Assembly: GCF_013346665.1 (NCBI RefSeq)
Contig: NZ_JABVBB010000021.1
Span: forward strand, 496,001 to 560,000
Length of the DNA stretch: 64,000 nucleotides
Reading direction: 5' to 3'
From: Sulfitobacter maritimus
Lineage (GTDB): Bacteria > Pseudomonadota > Alphaproteobacteria > Rhodobacterales > Rhodobacteraceae
Both the position numbers and the translations under genes were made by a program. Under the pieces are notes generated by a model. The model worked only from the letters and a program-made list of their open reading frames with translations. It made no database searches and was not told where the DNA came from. Below are positions 36,697-45,259 of the stretch, in pieces. Positions within the stretch are counted from its first letter, which is position 1; each line of letters opens with the position of its first letter.

Positions 36697-37292
36697 GCTG
36701 CACCTCCGAAACCCACACGGACTTTGCGATGCCGCTCAATCAGACTACTGACGCCGAAGGGCATACAGCCTTCGCCAAGCGCCGTGTCATCGCGATATTC
36801 GTAGTAATGTGCTGCCAGCAACATAACCGCCTGCGCCAGATCATCTGGCAGCCCTTCCCACGCGCTGGCAAACCCCGCGTCAAAGCTGATCAGTGCCGCG
36901 CCCGCGCTTGGAATGCGCGGCAGGGTCGGCGTGCTGCTGCGCAACCGCGGCGCCTGCGTATCGCGCTCCAGCCAGTAGCGCTCCGGCTCCACGACGGTTT
37001 CAGTCCCGTCGCGCGCCACCAGCGCCAGTCGCGCAATCGTCTGCACTGGCGCGATGGGCAAAACCTGCACCCCTGCATCCCGCCAAAAGGTCAATGATAG
37101 CGCAAAGCGCCGCATCAAGAGCGCCTTGCCGGTTCGCGCCTCCACCGCCGCCATCGCCGCCCGCAGGAAACCACGCAGCACCGCATCCTGAAGGTTGTCC
37201 TGCGCAAACCCGCTGCCGAGACGCAGATGCGCTCTGAACGCCTCCACCGGCAGCGCCGTATCCGGGACATTAGTTTCCTCGATCAACATCAT
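36693..37292 (-). CDS. GTA gp6, head-tail connector
   Basis: This 199-residue head-tail connector (gp6-like family) has the conserved EETNVPDTALPVEAFRAHLRLG at the N-terminus and a C-terminal LAAHYYEYRDDTALGEGCMPFGV. I start at the ATG-ATG pair ending at 37292, preceded by TTGGAG. A longer in-frame extension to 37400 is Pro/Arg/Cys-rich and unlike the family. The 168 nt between capsid and this gene is the largest non-coding gap inside the GTA cluster. Confidence 0.9.
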   Translation of the reverse strand: MMLIEETNVPDTALPVEAFRAHLRLGSGFAQDNLQDAVLRGFLRAAMAAVEARTGKALLMRRFALSLTFWRDAGVQVLPIAPVQTIARLALVARDGTETVVEPERYWLERDTQAPRLRSSTPTLPRIPSAGAALISFDAGFASAWEGLPDDLAQAVMLLAAHYYEYRDDTALGEGCMPFGVSSLIERHRKVRVGFGGAA

Positions 37293-37460
37293 CGAACGTC
37301 TCCAAATTTCGCCCCTCGACCCGGCCACGGGCTTTTCGCAAAATACCGGACGTGCGCCGGTTGCATTGCTCGGTTGGAGGGGAGCAGCTAGACAACACAA
37401 CCTTCGCAGCGCACGCCCGGACCGAGGCCAAGTCGCCCCGGCCCCGGTTTCGGCACCGGC

Positions 37461-38645
37461 TTACGCCAGGCCGAATTTCATCAGCTTGATCGCCGCAAAA
37501 TCGCTCACGTCACCACCGACGCGCTTGGTGGCATAGAACAGCACATGGGGCTTGGCGCTAAAGGGATCGCGCAGAATGCGCAGGTCGGGCCGTTCGGCCA
37601 CGGTATAGCCCGCCGCGAAATCACCAAAGGCGATGGACATCGAATCTGTTGCCGGATCGGGCATGTCCTCGGCCACCAGCACCGGGTAACCCATCAGCCG
37701 CGCCGGCTCGCCCGCCGCCAGCCCGTCGGACCACAAAAAACGCCCGTCGGTGTCCTTCAACTTGCGCACCATCGCCGTGGTCTTGGAGTTCATCACGAAG
37801 ACCGCGTTCTTGCGGTAGGCGGCACCCAAAGCATAGACCAACTCAACAATCGCATCGGCCTCGGGGTTGGCGTTGGTGCCGCTGGCGACATAGCCCAGAT
37901 TACCCCAGCTCCATATGTCGTCATCCACCACTGTGTGGCTCAGAAACCCGGTCGGCTTGTCGATCCCGTCACCACTGACAAAAGCCGCCGCCTCAGCCCG
38001 CGCAAACTTGTCTGCGATCCGCCCCGCCAGCCAGCCTTCGATGTCAAAGGCGCTATCGTCCAACAGGCGCTGGCTCGCCTTGGGCAACGCGCTTAACTCA
38101 TGCAACGGCACGGTGATCCGGTCGATCTGCGGCGTGTCCGTCTCTGCCTGCGCGCCACTCTCAGTAGCCCAGCCCGCGCCAACATCCGTGTGGTCCACCA
38201 GCACGTCATAAGACGTCGCCTCCACCTGCACGACCGAGGCAATAGACCGGATCGAAGCGCCGGAATTCAGGACTGACTGCACCCGCTCCGAGGTCTGAGG
38301 ATCGACAAGATAACCACCGTCGGAATTAACCGCCGTGGACATCGACTTGCCGTCCAGTTCCAACCCGCGCAGCCCGTCGTCGTCCCCGTTGCGCAGATAG
38401 GCATCAAACGCCTTCTTATGCGGTGCATCAAAGTCCGTCGCGCCTCCAAGAGGTGTTCGGGCAGGCAGGGTCATCTTGCGATCCATCATGGTAATTCGCT
38501 CTTCTGATTGTTGAAGTTTACTGTTCATCTCGGCCCGAAAGCCGTTGAAGTCGCTGACAAAACCGCTCACGGCCTGCCGCACTTCCTCCGCCGGGGACAG
38601 GTCTGCGCCTGATTTCGTGCTGACGTTTGCATCGCTTTTGCTCAT
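37461..38645 (-). CDS. GTA gp5, HK97-fold major capsid protein
   Basis: This 394-residue capsid protein has a charged helical N-terminal delta domain (about 1-100, EEVRQAVSGFVSDFNGFRAEMNSKLQQSEERI). In HK97 relatives this domain is removed by the prohead protease gp4. The HK97 fold follows with MSTAVNSDGGYLVDPQTSERV, the central APFGDFAAGYTVAERPDLRI-type region and the C-terminal DFAAIKLMKFGLA. The ATG at 38645 follows GAGG, and a GTG one codon upstream is less likely. Confidence 0.94.
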   Translation of the reverse strand: MSKSDANVSTKSGADLSPAEEVRQAVSGFVSDFNGFRAEMNSKLQQSEERITMMDRKMTLPARTPLGGATDFDAPHKKAFDAYLRNGDDDGLRGLELDGKSMSTAVNSDGGYLVDPQTSERVQSVLNSGASIRSIASVVQVEATSYDVLVDHTDVGAGWATESGAQAETDTPQIDRITVPLHELSALPKASQRLLDDSAFDIEGWLAGRIADKFARAEAAAFVSGDGIDKPTGFLSHTVVDDDIWSWGNLGYVASGTNANPEADAIVELVYALGAAYRKNAVFVMNSKTTAMVRKLKDTDGRFLWSDGLAAGEPARLMGYPVLVAEDMPDPATDSMSIAFGDFAAGYTVAERPDLRILRDPFSAKPHVLFYATKRVGGDVSDFAAIKLMKFGLA

Positions 38646-38670
38646 CACATTTCCTCTGTTGTTGTGCAGA

Positions 38671-39300
38671 TCACTGATCGGCCCGGCGCGGCCCGCGCGT
38701 CATCTCGGCCCGCGCCTCTTGAAAGGCCGCCGCCATCTCGCGCAGGACTTCACCAACGGCCCTAAACTCGCCCTTTGCCGCGACCCGCGCCGTGGGCAGC
38801 ATCGGGAAGGTCACCAGTGACACCTCCCAAAGCTCCAATTCCGAAAGCAGCCGCTGGCCCTTAGTGTTCTTGCCAGCCTTCACGGTGCGGTAACCGATGC
38901 TCAGCCCGTCAATCGCGCCTGCTTCGATCAGCGCCGCCGCTTCGCGGCCCCGCGCTACGCTGCTCAGAATACGCCCCTTGACCCACAGCCCGCGCTTGTC
39001 CTCACGGACCTCGTCCCAAACGCCGATGGGCTCGGCCGGGTCATGCTGCCACAGCATCTTGATGCTGCGCCCGGCGGTTTTGGCGCGCTTCAGGCAGGCC
39101 GCATAAGCCCCCGCCTCAACCACATCGCCCCCCTGATCCGCCGCGCCAAAGAGGCTGGCATAGCCGCTGATCTCGACCCCGCCATCAACCTCGGCCACGT
39201 TGCCGAACCTGGCGAACTTATGCTCCAACCCCGCCGCCCCGGCAGGCAAAGCTTCCCCGTTCCCCGGCCAAGAACCGGGGTCAATCACCTGATAACCCAT
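38671..39300 (-). CDS. GTA gp4, HK97 family prohead protease
   Basis: This 209-residue serine protease matures the capsid. EISGYASLFGAADQGGDVVEAGAY opens the fold. The catalytic His86 is in WQHDP and the catalytic Ser134 in DGLSIGYRT, as in the U35 family. The first 30 residues are a Gly/Ala/Pro-rich extension. It lies between the small membrane-linked gp3.5-like gene and the capsid gene, in the canonical GTA order. Confidence 0.93.
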   Translation of the reverse strand: MGYQVIDPGSWPGNGEALPAGAAGLEHKFARFGNVAEVDGGVEISGYASLFGAADQGGDVVEAGAYAACLKRAKTAGRSIKMLWQHDPAEPIGVWDEVREDKRGLWVKGRILSSVARGREAAALIEAGAIDGLSIGYRTVKAGKNTKGQRLLSELELWEVSLVTFPMLPTARVAAKGEFRAVGEVLREMAAAFQEARAEMTRGPRRADQ

Positions 39301-39323
39301 TGTATTTCCTCTTGTTCAGCCTG

Positions 39324-39548
39324 CTACGGCGCCACTACCAGAAAGGATTGGACCGCCTGCGCCAATATCACCGCCACCACGCCGTAAACCGTCAGCCACA
39401 GCCGCCGCTCCAGCCGCTCCATCATCTGCTCGATCCGGTCAAACCGCATTTGCATGTTCTCCCGGTGCACCGCGCTGATGGTCTCATGCGCCTGCAGCCG
39501 CAGCCCCGGCGCACATTCAAACCGCTCAATCTCCCGGGGCTCATGCAT
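39324..39548 (-). CDS. GTA head formation protein, small gp3.5-like (rcc01685 type)
   Basis: This 74-residue protein overlaps the end of the portal gene by 8 nt. It has an amphipathic, Arg/Glu-rich coiled coil (RLQAHETISAVHRENMQMRF) and a C-terminal hydrophobic helix (LTVYGVVAVILAQAVQSFLVV). It corresponds in position and layout to the small GTA head formation protein encoded between portal and protease. The membrane helix could tether head assembly to the inner membrane, but that is inference. Confidence 0.82.
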   Translation of the reverse strand: MHEPREIERFECAPGLRLQAHETISAVHRENMQMRFDRIEQMMERLERRLWLTVYGVVAVILAQAVQSFLVVAP

Positions 39549-40716
39549 CGTCCGCCACCACCGGCAGCCCCAACAGGCTGCGCTTTTCCGCGTCGGTCAG
39601 GAATTCCGCCGCCGACACCCGCGCCCATTGCGCATCGCGTTCCGCTGACAACGCCGGCACCTGATCAAGGTCCGGCTTCAACGTCACCGCCTCGCCCAAA
39701 TACCCGCTCAACCAATCCGCCAACGCCGCCGTTACCCGTGTCGCCAGCGGCAGCACGGTCAGGCGGTAAAACGCCCGATGCGCCTCTTGATAGTTCGCAT
39801 AGGTCGCATCCCCCTGAACCCCGATCAGCATCGGCGGCACCCCAAAGGCAAGCGCGATCTCACGCGCCGCACTTTCCTTGGTCTTCTGAAACTCCATGTC
39901 TGAGGGCGAAAAGCCCATCGGCTTCCAGTCGAGCCCACCTTCCAGAAGCATTGGCCGCCCCGCGTTCCGCGCGCCCTGATGGTGGCTCTCCATCTCGCTC
40001 ACCAGACGGTCATACTGGTCTTCGCTCAACTTGCCCTGCCCCTCGGCCCCGCGATACACAATGGCCCCCGAAGGCCGCGCTGCATTGTCCAAAAGCGCCT
40101 TCGACCAGCGGCTCGCCGCGTTATGCACATCCATCGCCATGGCCGCCGCCTGCATGGGGCTAAACCCATAATGATCATCCTGCGGGTGAAAATTGCGGAT
40201 ATGGCAAACCGGCGTCACCGGCCCACTCGCATCAAAGCGATGCTTGCGCCCGCCCACCGCATACTCATAGGCCACCGGCCAGCCATCCGCCCCCGGCACC
40301 ACGCTCATCCGGTCCGAGCGCAGCACATGCAATTCAATCGGCAGCCCGCCCTCGCCGCCCACTGCCTCGACATAGCCATCGCCGCTCAGCAGCATCTGCC
40401 CGTAAAGCGCTTCAAACAACTCAGCCCGGCCCTGCCCCGCATTCGGGCGGCGCATCAGCGACATCAACGGATGATCGTCATAGCGCCGCGCCGCGTCCTG
40501 CACGACCAGCGGCAAGGCCGCCGCCGCCTCTGCAATCAGCTTGACCGAACGGAACCCTACCGGATTGCCGCAAAACCCCGAACGCGTGAGGCTCACACTA
40601 TCCCGCGGGCTCCAGGCAACGCGACCGGAGGTCTGATAGGCCACAACCGGCCCGGTCGCCGAGGCTTTTTGCTCCACCGTCTCAGCCGCGCCGCGCCGTA
40701 GAAAATCGAATACCAT
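39541..40716 (-). CDS. GTA gp3, portal protein
   Basis: This 391-residue HK97-type portal protein (PF04860) begins MVFDFLRRGAAE, with a GAGGAG site just upstream. An upstream in-frame start at 40797 adds 27 unlikely residues. Conserved segments are NPVGFRSVKLIAEAAAALPLV, DGYVEAVGG, RFDASGPVTPVCHIRNFHP and IALAFGVPPMLIGVQGDATYANYQEAH. It forms the dodecameric DNA channel of the head. Confidence 0.94.
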   Translation of the reverse strand: MVFDFLRRGAAETVEQKASATGPVVAYQTSGRVAWSPRDSVSLTRSGFCGNPVGFRSVKLIAEAAAALPLVVQDAARRYDDHPLMSLMRRPNAGQGRAELFEALYGQMLLSGDGYVEAVGGEGGLPIELHVLRSDRMSVVPGADGWPVAYEYAVGGRKHRFDASGPVTPVCHIRNFHPQDDHYGFSPMQAAAMAMDVHNAASRWSKALLDNAARPSGAIVYRGAEGQGKLSEDQYDRLVSEMESHHQGARNAGRPMLLEGGLDWKPMGFSPSDMEFQKTKESAAREIALAFGVPPMLIGVQGDATYANYQEAHRAFYRLTVLPLATRVTAALADWLSGYLGEAVTLKPDLDQVPALSAERDAQWARVSAAEFLTDAEKRSLLGLPVVADDA

Positions 40717-40846
40717 CTGTCGCTCCTCATTCTGCTCGGCCCCGGCAGCGGCGGTTTGCACCCATGCTGCCCGGCGTTGACAGACTTTCTCAATCAAACC
40801 TTAAAACCCGTAAAACCCACCGTGCGCTGCTGTGCGCAACACCACG

Positions 40847-42217
40847 CTAAAGGCTCCGCACCCCCGGACTACGCCACTGCGACGCAGGCTCGATCATCAG
40901 CTCATGCAACGCCCAAACCAACGCATCGACACGGTCCGGGCTGCCTTTGCCTTCGTACCCGCGCGCCGTCATCAGACACATCTGGTCCTCCAGCGCATCC
41001 AGCCCCGGCAAATGGCCTACCCGCCCCTGCTCGTATAGCGCCGCCACAGGCTCCGCCCGCGCCACTTTGCCCCGCGCCGCGTGCACGGTCTTAAGCGACA
41101 CCAGCGGATCGACCTGCCGCAAAACCTCGCTGACCAATTGCCCGCCTTGGTTCACCTCGGCCACCAAGCGGTCCGCCCCATAGCGCGTCATCGCCGCAAC
41201 CGCCGCCTGCGCCCAGCCGTTGGGCGTGGCCCCCTGCACCGTGCAATCGGCCAGCACCACAGCCCGCCAATCCTGCGGCGGCCCTTTAGCCTGCGCCCCG
41301 ACCACAACGATCCCACATTCATCCGACCCCGCCCCGCTTGTCGTCGCCGGGTCCAAGCCCACCACGATCCGATCCAACTCCGGTGCCGCGCGCATCCGCC
41401 CGGCCTCCAACAAAGCCGAGGTCCACAGCGCGCCTTCAGCATCCGCCAGCAAAACCCCATCCAACTCCTGCCGCCCCAGCCGCGTCCCGCGATAGCGCGC
41501 CCGCACCTCTTCGAGGAACGACCCCGCCAAGTTCGCCGCATTCGCCTCCGTCGGCGCATGGGTCGTCACCGTCGAGGGCGATTTCAACAGCGCCTTCAGC
41601 ACGTCCACGTTGCGCGGCGTCGTCGTCACACAGACCTGAGGCCGCTCGCCTAGGCGCAGCGCAAACTGCAACTGATCCCACGCCTCCTGCCCGCGCTTCC
41701 ACTTCGCCAATTCATCCACCCAAGCCGCATCAAACTGTGGCCCGCGCAGCCCTTCAGGGTCATGCGCCGTATGCACCGTGGCAATCGCCCCATTCGGCCA
41801 AACCAAGCGCTTGCGCGTCGCCTCCCAATCGGGCCGCCGATCCGGCGGGCTACAGGCCAAAATCCCGCTATCGCCAAAAATCATCACCTCGCGCACCTGC
41901 TCGATGGTCTCGCCCACCAGCGCCACGCGGCTGCACGCGCCGGCGTCGAGCGGACGGCTCCCCTCCACCTTGCTGCGGACCCACTCCGCTCCGGCCCGCG
42001 TCTTACCCGCACCGCGCCCGCCCATGATCACCCATGTGCGCCAATCGCCCCCAGGCGGCAGTTGATGATCCAACGCCCAGAACTCGAACAAAAAAGGGAG
42101 AGCCAAAAGCTCTCCCTCGTCTAGGTCATTCAGAAACTGCGCCTGGGTCTGAGCATCGGCGCAGGCGATCCAGCTTGCACCCGATGTCAGCCCGCGCTTT
42201 GTCCATGTCGAGGGCAT
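40847..42217 (-). CDS. GTA gp2, terminase large subunit
   Basis: This packaging motor ATPase-nuclease has 456 residues from the ATG at 42217 (MPSTWTKRGLTSGASWIAC). An alternative ATG at 42259 would add 14 residues. Walker A is GGRGAGKT (66-73), the Walker B region is FDAAWVDELAKW, and the RNase H-like nuclease part has VVGLDPATTSGAGSDECG. GTA terminases package random host DNA and lack sequence-specific cos recognition. The 5' end overlaps the end of gp1 by about 90 nt in another frame. Confidence 0.93.
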   Translation of the reverse strand: MPSTWTKRGLTSGASWIACADAQTQAQFLNDLDEGELLALPFLFEFWALDHQLPPGGDWRTWVIMGGRGAGKTRAGAEWVRSKVEGSRPLDAGACSRVALVGETIEQVREVMIFGDSGILACSPPDRRPDWEATRKRLVWPNGAIATVHTAHDPEGLRGPQFDAAWVDELAKWKRGQEAWDQLQFALRLGERPQVCVTTTPRNVDVLKALLKSPSTVTTHAPTEANAANLAGSFLEEVRARYRGTRLGRQELDGVLLADAEGALWTSALLEAGRMRAAPELDRIVVGLDPATTSGAGSDECGIVVVGAQAKGPPQDWRAVVLADCTVQGATPNGWAQAAVAAMTRYGADRLVAEVNQGGQLVSEVLRQVDPLVSLKTVHAARGKVARAEPVAALYEQGRVGHLPGLDALEDQMCLMTARGYEGKGSPDRVDALVWALHELMIEPASQWRSPGVRSL

Positions 42218-42470
42218 AGCCCCCGCGCGCGATTCCAGCTTGTCGGTTTCGACAGTCATTCAGCGTATTCTCCGCTTTCAGGCAATGCGTCAGCAGGCTC
42301 GATATCTTCGAGGTCCTGCCGGACACCGCAGTTTCCTTGATTTCCCCCCCGGACTGGGCCTGTTCCGTCAGACCTTCGATTTCACGACGCAACGCGCCGA
42401 GTGCATCTTGCAACCCGCGCAGGATTTCTGCGCTGTCTTCGACACTTTGCTCCGGGGTAACTATTGTCAT
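42126..42470 (-). CDS. GTA gp1, terminase small subunit
   Basis: This 114-residue helical protein has the conserved GTA gp1 C-terminal motif GGYALDMDKARADIGCKLDRL and an N-terminal amphipathic part (EILRGLQDALGALRREIEGL). In RcGTA gp1 is a small terminase lacking specific DNA binding, which fits random packaging. It is the first gene of the cluster. Its start lies 43 nt downstream of the T-run of an intrinsic terminator and about 100 nt downstream of a predicted promoter. Confidence 0.88.
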   Translation of the reverse strand: MTIVTPEQSVEDSAEILRGLQDALGALRREIEGLTEQAQSGGEIKETAVSGRTSKISSLLTHCLKAENTLNDCRNRQAGIARGGYALDMDKARADIGCKLDRLRRCSDPGAVSE

Positions 42471-42512
42471 TTTTCTTTACCTCTCGATTGGGATCTCCAA
42501 CCGACGAGACAC

Positions 42513-42542
42513 AAAAAAACGACCGTCGGGGATACCCCGAGG
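42513..42542 (-). terminator. Intrinsic terminator in the GTA leader, 5' of gp1
   Basis: Read on the minus strand, CCTCGGGG-TAT-CCCCGA-C-GG forms an 8-bp stem with a 3-nt loop and one bulged C, then TCG and seven consecutive T. It lies downstream of the predicted GTA promoter and upstream of gp1, so it would block transcription of the whole cluster unless bypassed. Alternatively it is a second terminator for fabF-mltG. Confidence 0.7.
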
Positions 42543-42573
42543 CCGTTCGCCCACATCTTCTAGCGTGCCACAA

Positions 42574-42630
42574 GTTCTACGTCAGACCGTGCGCAAAGTC
42601 AAGAAAAACAGTGTTAACAGTACGTTACAG
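42574..42630 (-). promoter_or_regulatory. Predicted GTA promoter with phased upstream repeats
   Basis: On the minus strand TTGACT (42602-42597) and TAGAAC (42579-42574) are spaced 17 nt, a good sigma-70 match. Directly upstream are three CTGT repeats (at 42630, 42620 and 42611) spaced 10 and 9 nt, close to one DNA turn, which would suit an activator binding next to the -35 box. Confidence 0.5.
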
Positions 42631-42654
42631 AACCGGTCGCCATGGCCTAGACAG

Positions 42655-42686
42655 CAAAAGGCCCCACCATTTCCGGCAGGGCCTCC
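42655..42686 (-). terminator. Terminator after mltG
   Basis: On the minus strand AGGCCC and GGGCCT form a 6-bp stem around a 14-nt loop, followed by TTTTG. It begins within 10 nt of the mltG stop. Confidence 0.55.
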
Positions 42687-42692
42687 AAACCG

Positions 42693-43877
42693 TTAGTTGC
42701 CGCCGGTAGAGGCATTTCCCGCCGCTTCCGCGCCACGTTCAGCCTCAATCCTACGCCACTTCGCGACGTTGGCGTTATGCTCATCCAAGGTCTTGGCAAA
42801 GGCATGCCCCCCGGTCCCATCGGCTACGAAGAACACAAAGTCCGTATCCGCCGGCTGGGCCGCCGCCATCAGGCTCGCCCGGCCCGGATTGGCAATCGGG
42901 GTCGGTGGCAGGCCGTCAATTACATAGGTGTTCCAAGGTGTCTCCGCCCGCAGTTCCGAGCGCCGCAGCCCCCGACCCAAGACGCCCTTGCCCTCGGTTA
43001 CGCCGTAAATCACCGTCGGGTCCGTCTGCAGACGCATCCCTTGGTTCAAGCGGTTCACAAAGACGCTCGCCACCTGTTCCCGCTCCGCCGCAACGCCGGT
43101 TTCCTTTTCGATGATCGACGCAAGGATCAGCAATTCCTCCGGCGTCTCAATCGGCAGGTCCTCATCCCGCGCTTCAAACGCCGCCGCCAAAAGCACTTCT
43201 TGCGCGGCCTGCATCCGTGCGATCAAGGTCGCACGATCGTCCCCCGGGCGCACTTCATAGCTGTCCGGCGCGAGGCTGCCCTCGGCTGGGACCTCATCCA
43301 CCGAACCGGTCAACTGGTCCACCTGCTTGAGCGCCTCAACCACCTGCCAGCTTGTGACCCCTTCCGCCAGCGCCACACGAAACCGCGTGTCTGCCTTGGT
43401 CGAAAGCTCTTCATAGGCCTCAGGCGCTTCCTCCACTCCGGGGGTGAACTCTGCCTGCTCTACAAAACGGTTCGTCGCGGGGTCGAGCTCGCGCACCTGT
43501 ACGCTCACCCGGTTCACGCCCACGCGGTAGACAACTTCGGTCCCGCAGGTGCTGGCCCCGCCCTGTGTCACCACGTCAACGATGCCCTGCATCGACGTTC
43601 CAGCCGGAACCAGAAAACTCCCGGCTTTCAACCGGTCCGACTTGTCCTCATAATCTGCGCCCATGCGAAAGATCGCGGGCGAGGACACCGCGCCCTGCGC
43701 CTCCAAATCCTCACTGACCTGCCGCATGTTCGAGCCGCGCTGAACCTGCACACAGATCGCCTGCTCCAGCGGCCCTTCAGAGACATACTCTGACTTGCCC
43801 CAAAGCACGACGCCGCCAAGCAGAAACAGGCCGACCACCAGAAACGTGACGGCGTTGGACGCAATATGACGCCACAT
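42693..43877 (-). CDS. mltG: Endolytic murein transglycosylase
   Basis: MltG (YceG family) cleaves nascent glycan strands at the inner membrane. The 394-residue protein has an N-terminal helix (AVTFLVVGLFLLGGVVLW) and a LysM-like region. The catalytic domain contains the essential Glu in ILASIIEKETGVAAEREQVASVF and the following QTDPTVIYG. The C-terminal end (KWRRIEAERGAEAAGN) is low complexity. It starts right after fabF with no gap, so the two genes form an operon. Confidence 0.95.
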   Translation of the reverse strand: MWRHIASNAVTFLVVGLFLLGGVVLWGKSEYVSEGPLEQAICVQVQRGSNMRQVSEDLEAQGAVSSPAIFRMGADYEDKSDRLKAGSFLVPAGTSMQGIVDVVTQGGASTCGTEVVYRVGVNRVSVQVRELDPATNRFVEQAEFTPGVEEAPEAYEELSTKADTRFRVALAEGVTSWQVVEALKQVDQLTGSVDEVPAEGSLAPDSYEVRPGDDRATLIARMQAAQEVLLAAAFEARDEDLPIETPEELLILASIIEKETGVAAEREQVASVFVNRLNQGMRLQTDPTVIYGVTEGKGVLGRGLRRSELRAETPWNTYVIDGLPPTPIANPGRASLMAAAQPADTDFVFFVADGTGGHAFAKTLDEHNANVAKWRRIEAERGAEAAGNASTGGN

Positions 43878-45137
43878 TTAGCGGACTTTCCCGAACAGAA
43901 CCGATGCGTTGGTACCGCCAAAACCGAAGGAGTTGCTGAGAGCAACATTAATCTCGCGCTCAACCTTCTTGTTCGGCGCCAGATCAATCGGTGTCTCAAC
44001 CGCCGGGTTGTCGAGGTTGATCGTCGGCGGCGCCACCTGATCGCGGATCGCCAACATGCAGAAGATCGCCTCAATCGCGCCCGCAGCCCCGAGCAAATGC
44101 CCGGTCGCGGATTTGGTCGAAGACATAGTGACCTTACCCGCCGCATCGCCCATCAGCCGCTCTACGGCGCCCAATTCAATCGTATCGGCCATGGTCGACG
44201 TGCCATGCGCATTGATGTAGTCCACGTCCTGAGGCTCAAGCCCCGCGTTCTTCAGCGCCGCCCGCATGGAGCGTTCACCGCCCTCGCCATCCTCAGACGG
44301 TGCGGTGATGTGATGCGCGTCGCCCGACAGACCATAGCCAAGAACTTCGGCGTAAATCTTGGCACCGCGCGCCTTGGCGTGTTCATATTCTTCCAGCACC
44401 ACGATGCCCGCGCCCTCGCCCATGACGAAACCATCACGGTCTACATCATAGGGGCGGCTCGCCTTCTGCGGATCGTCGCCGCGCTTTGTCGACAGCGCCT
44501 TGCAGGCGTTGAAGCCGGCCATGCCGATCTCACAGATCGCCGCTTCCGCACCGCCTGCAATCATCACATCCGCGTCACCGTATTTGATCAGACGCGCCGC
44601 ATCACCAATCGCATGTGCGCCGGTCGAACAGGCCGTCACCACCGAATGGTTCGGCCCCTTGAAGCCATAGCGGATCGACACCTGACCAGAAATTAGGTTG
44701 ATCAACGCCCCCGGCACAAAGAACGGGCTCACGCGGCGTGGGCCCTTCTCGGCCATCATCACGGCGGTGTTCGCGATAGAATTTAACCCACCAATGCCGG
44801 AACCGATCAGCACACCGGTGCGTTCTTGGTCTTCCGCTTCGGTTGGCTTCCAGCCCGAATCTTCAACCGCTTGCTGCGCGGCAGCCATACCGAACAGGAT
44901 AAAGGTATCGACCTTCCGCTGCTCCTTCGGCTCCATGTATTTATTGGCATCAAACGTGCCATCGCTGCCATCGCCGAGCGGCACCTCGCAGGCATATTGG
45001 GTCACCAATCTGCTGGGATCAAAGCCGGTGATCGGCCCTGCGCCGGACTGACCATCCAAAATTCGTTTCCAGCTTTCTTCCACACCGTCGGCGAGCGGAG
45101 TGACCAACCCCAAACCCGTTACTACAACTCTGCGCAT
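43878..45137 (-). CDS. fabF: Beta-ketoacyl-ACP synthase II
   Basis: FabF elongates acyl-ACP by condensation with malonyl-ACP. The 419-residue protein starts MRRVVVTGLGLVTPLADGVE at 45137, the usual N-terminus. An upstream in-frame start would add 30 residues with no similarity. The active-site Cys170 is in VVTACSTGAHA, and the two catalytic His are in NAHGTSTM and KSATGHLLGAAG. It is followed immediately by mltG and then the GTA cluster. Confidence 0.97.
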   Translation of the reverse strand: MRRVVVTGLGLVTPLADGVEESWKRILDGQSGAGPITGFDPSRLVTQYACEVPLGDGSDGTFDANKYMEPKEQRKVDTFILFGMAAAQQAVEDSGWKPTEAEDQERTGVLIGSGIGGLNSIANTAVMMAEKGPRRVSPFFVPGALINLISGQVSIRYGFKGPNHSVVTACSTGAHAIGDAARLIKYGDADVMIAGGAEAAICEIGMAGFNACKALSTKRGDDPQKASRPYDVDRDGFVMGEGAGIVVLEEYEHAKARGAKIYAEVLGYGLSGDAHHITAPSEDGEGGERSMRAALKNAGLEPQDVDYINAHGTSTMADTIELGAVERLMGDAAGKVTMSSTKSATGHLLGAAGAIEAIFCMLAIRDQVAPPTINLDNPAVETPIDLAPNKKVEREINVALSNSFGFGGTNASVLFGKVR

Positions 45138-45259
45138 TTTAATGCCCCTTGCCGATAATCTCTCGGCGAACCTCTTACCCTGCAAAAGCCTGTAGACACA
45201 AGCATCTGTGGCCTGTCCCCCGGCCAAGGCACAAAAACGCCGATGCGCTTTTCATCAGA

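Noticed and set aside
28404-42470. Active prophage instead of a GTA
   Set aside because: No integrase, repressor, replication or lysis genes and no attachment repeats; gene order and sizes (219-residue tape measure, about 14 kb cluster) are those of RcGTA.
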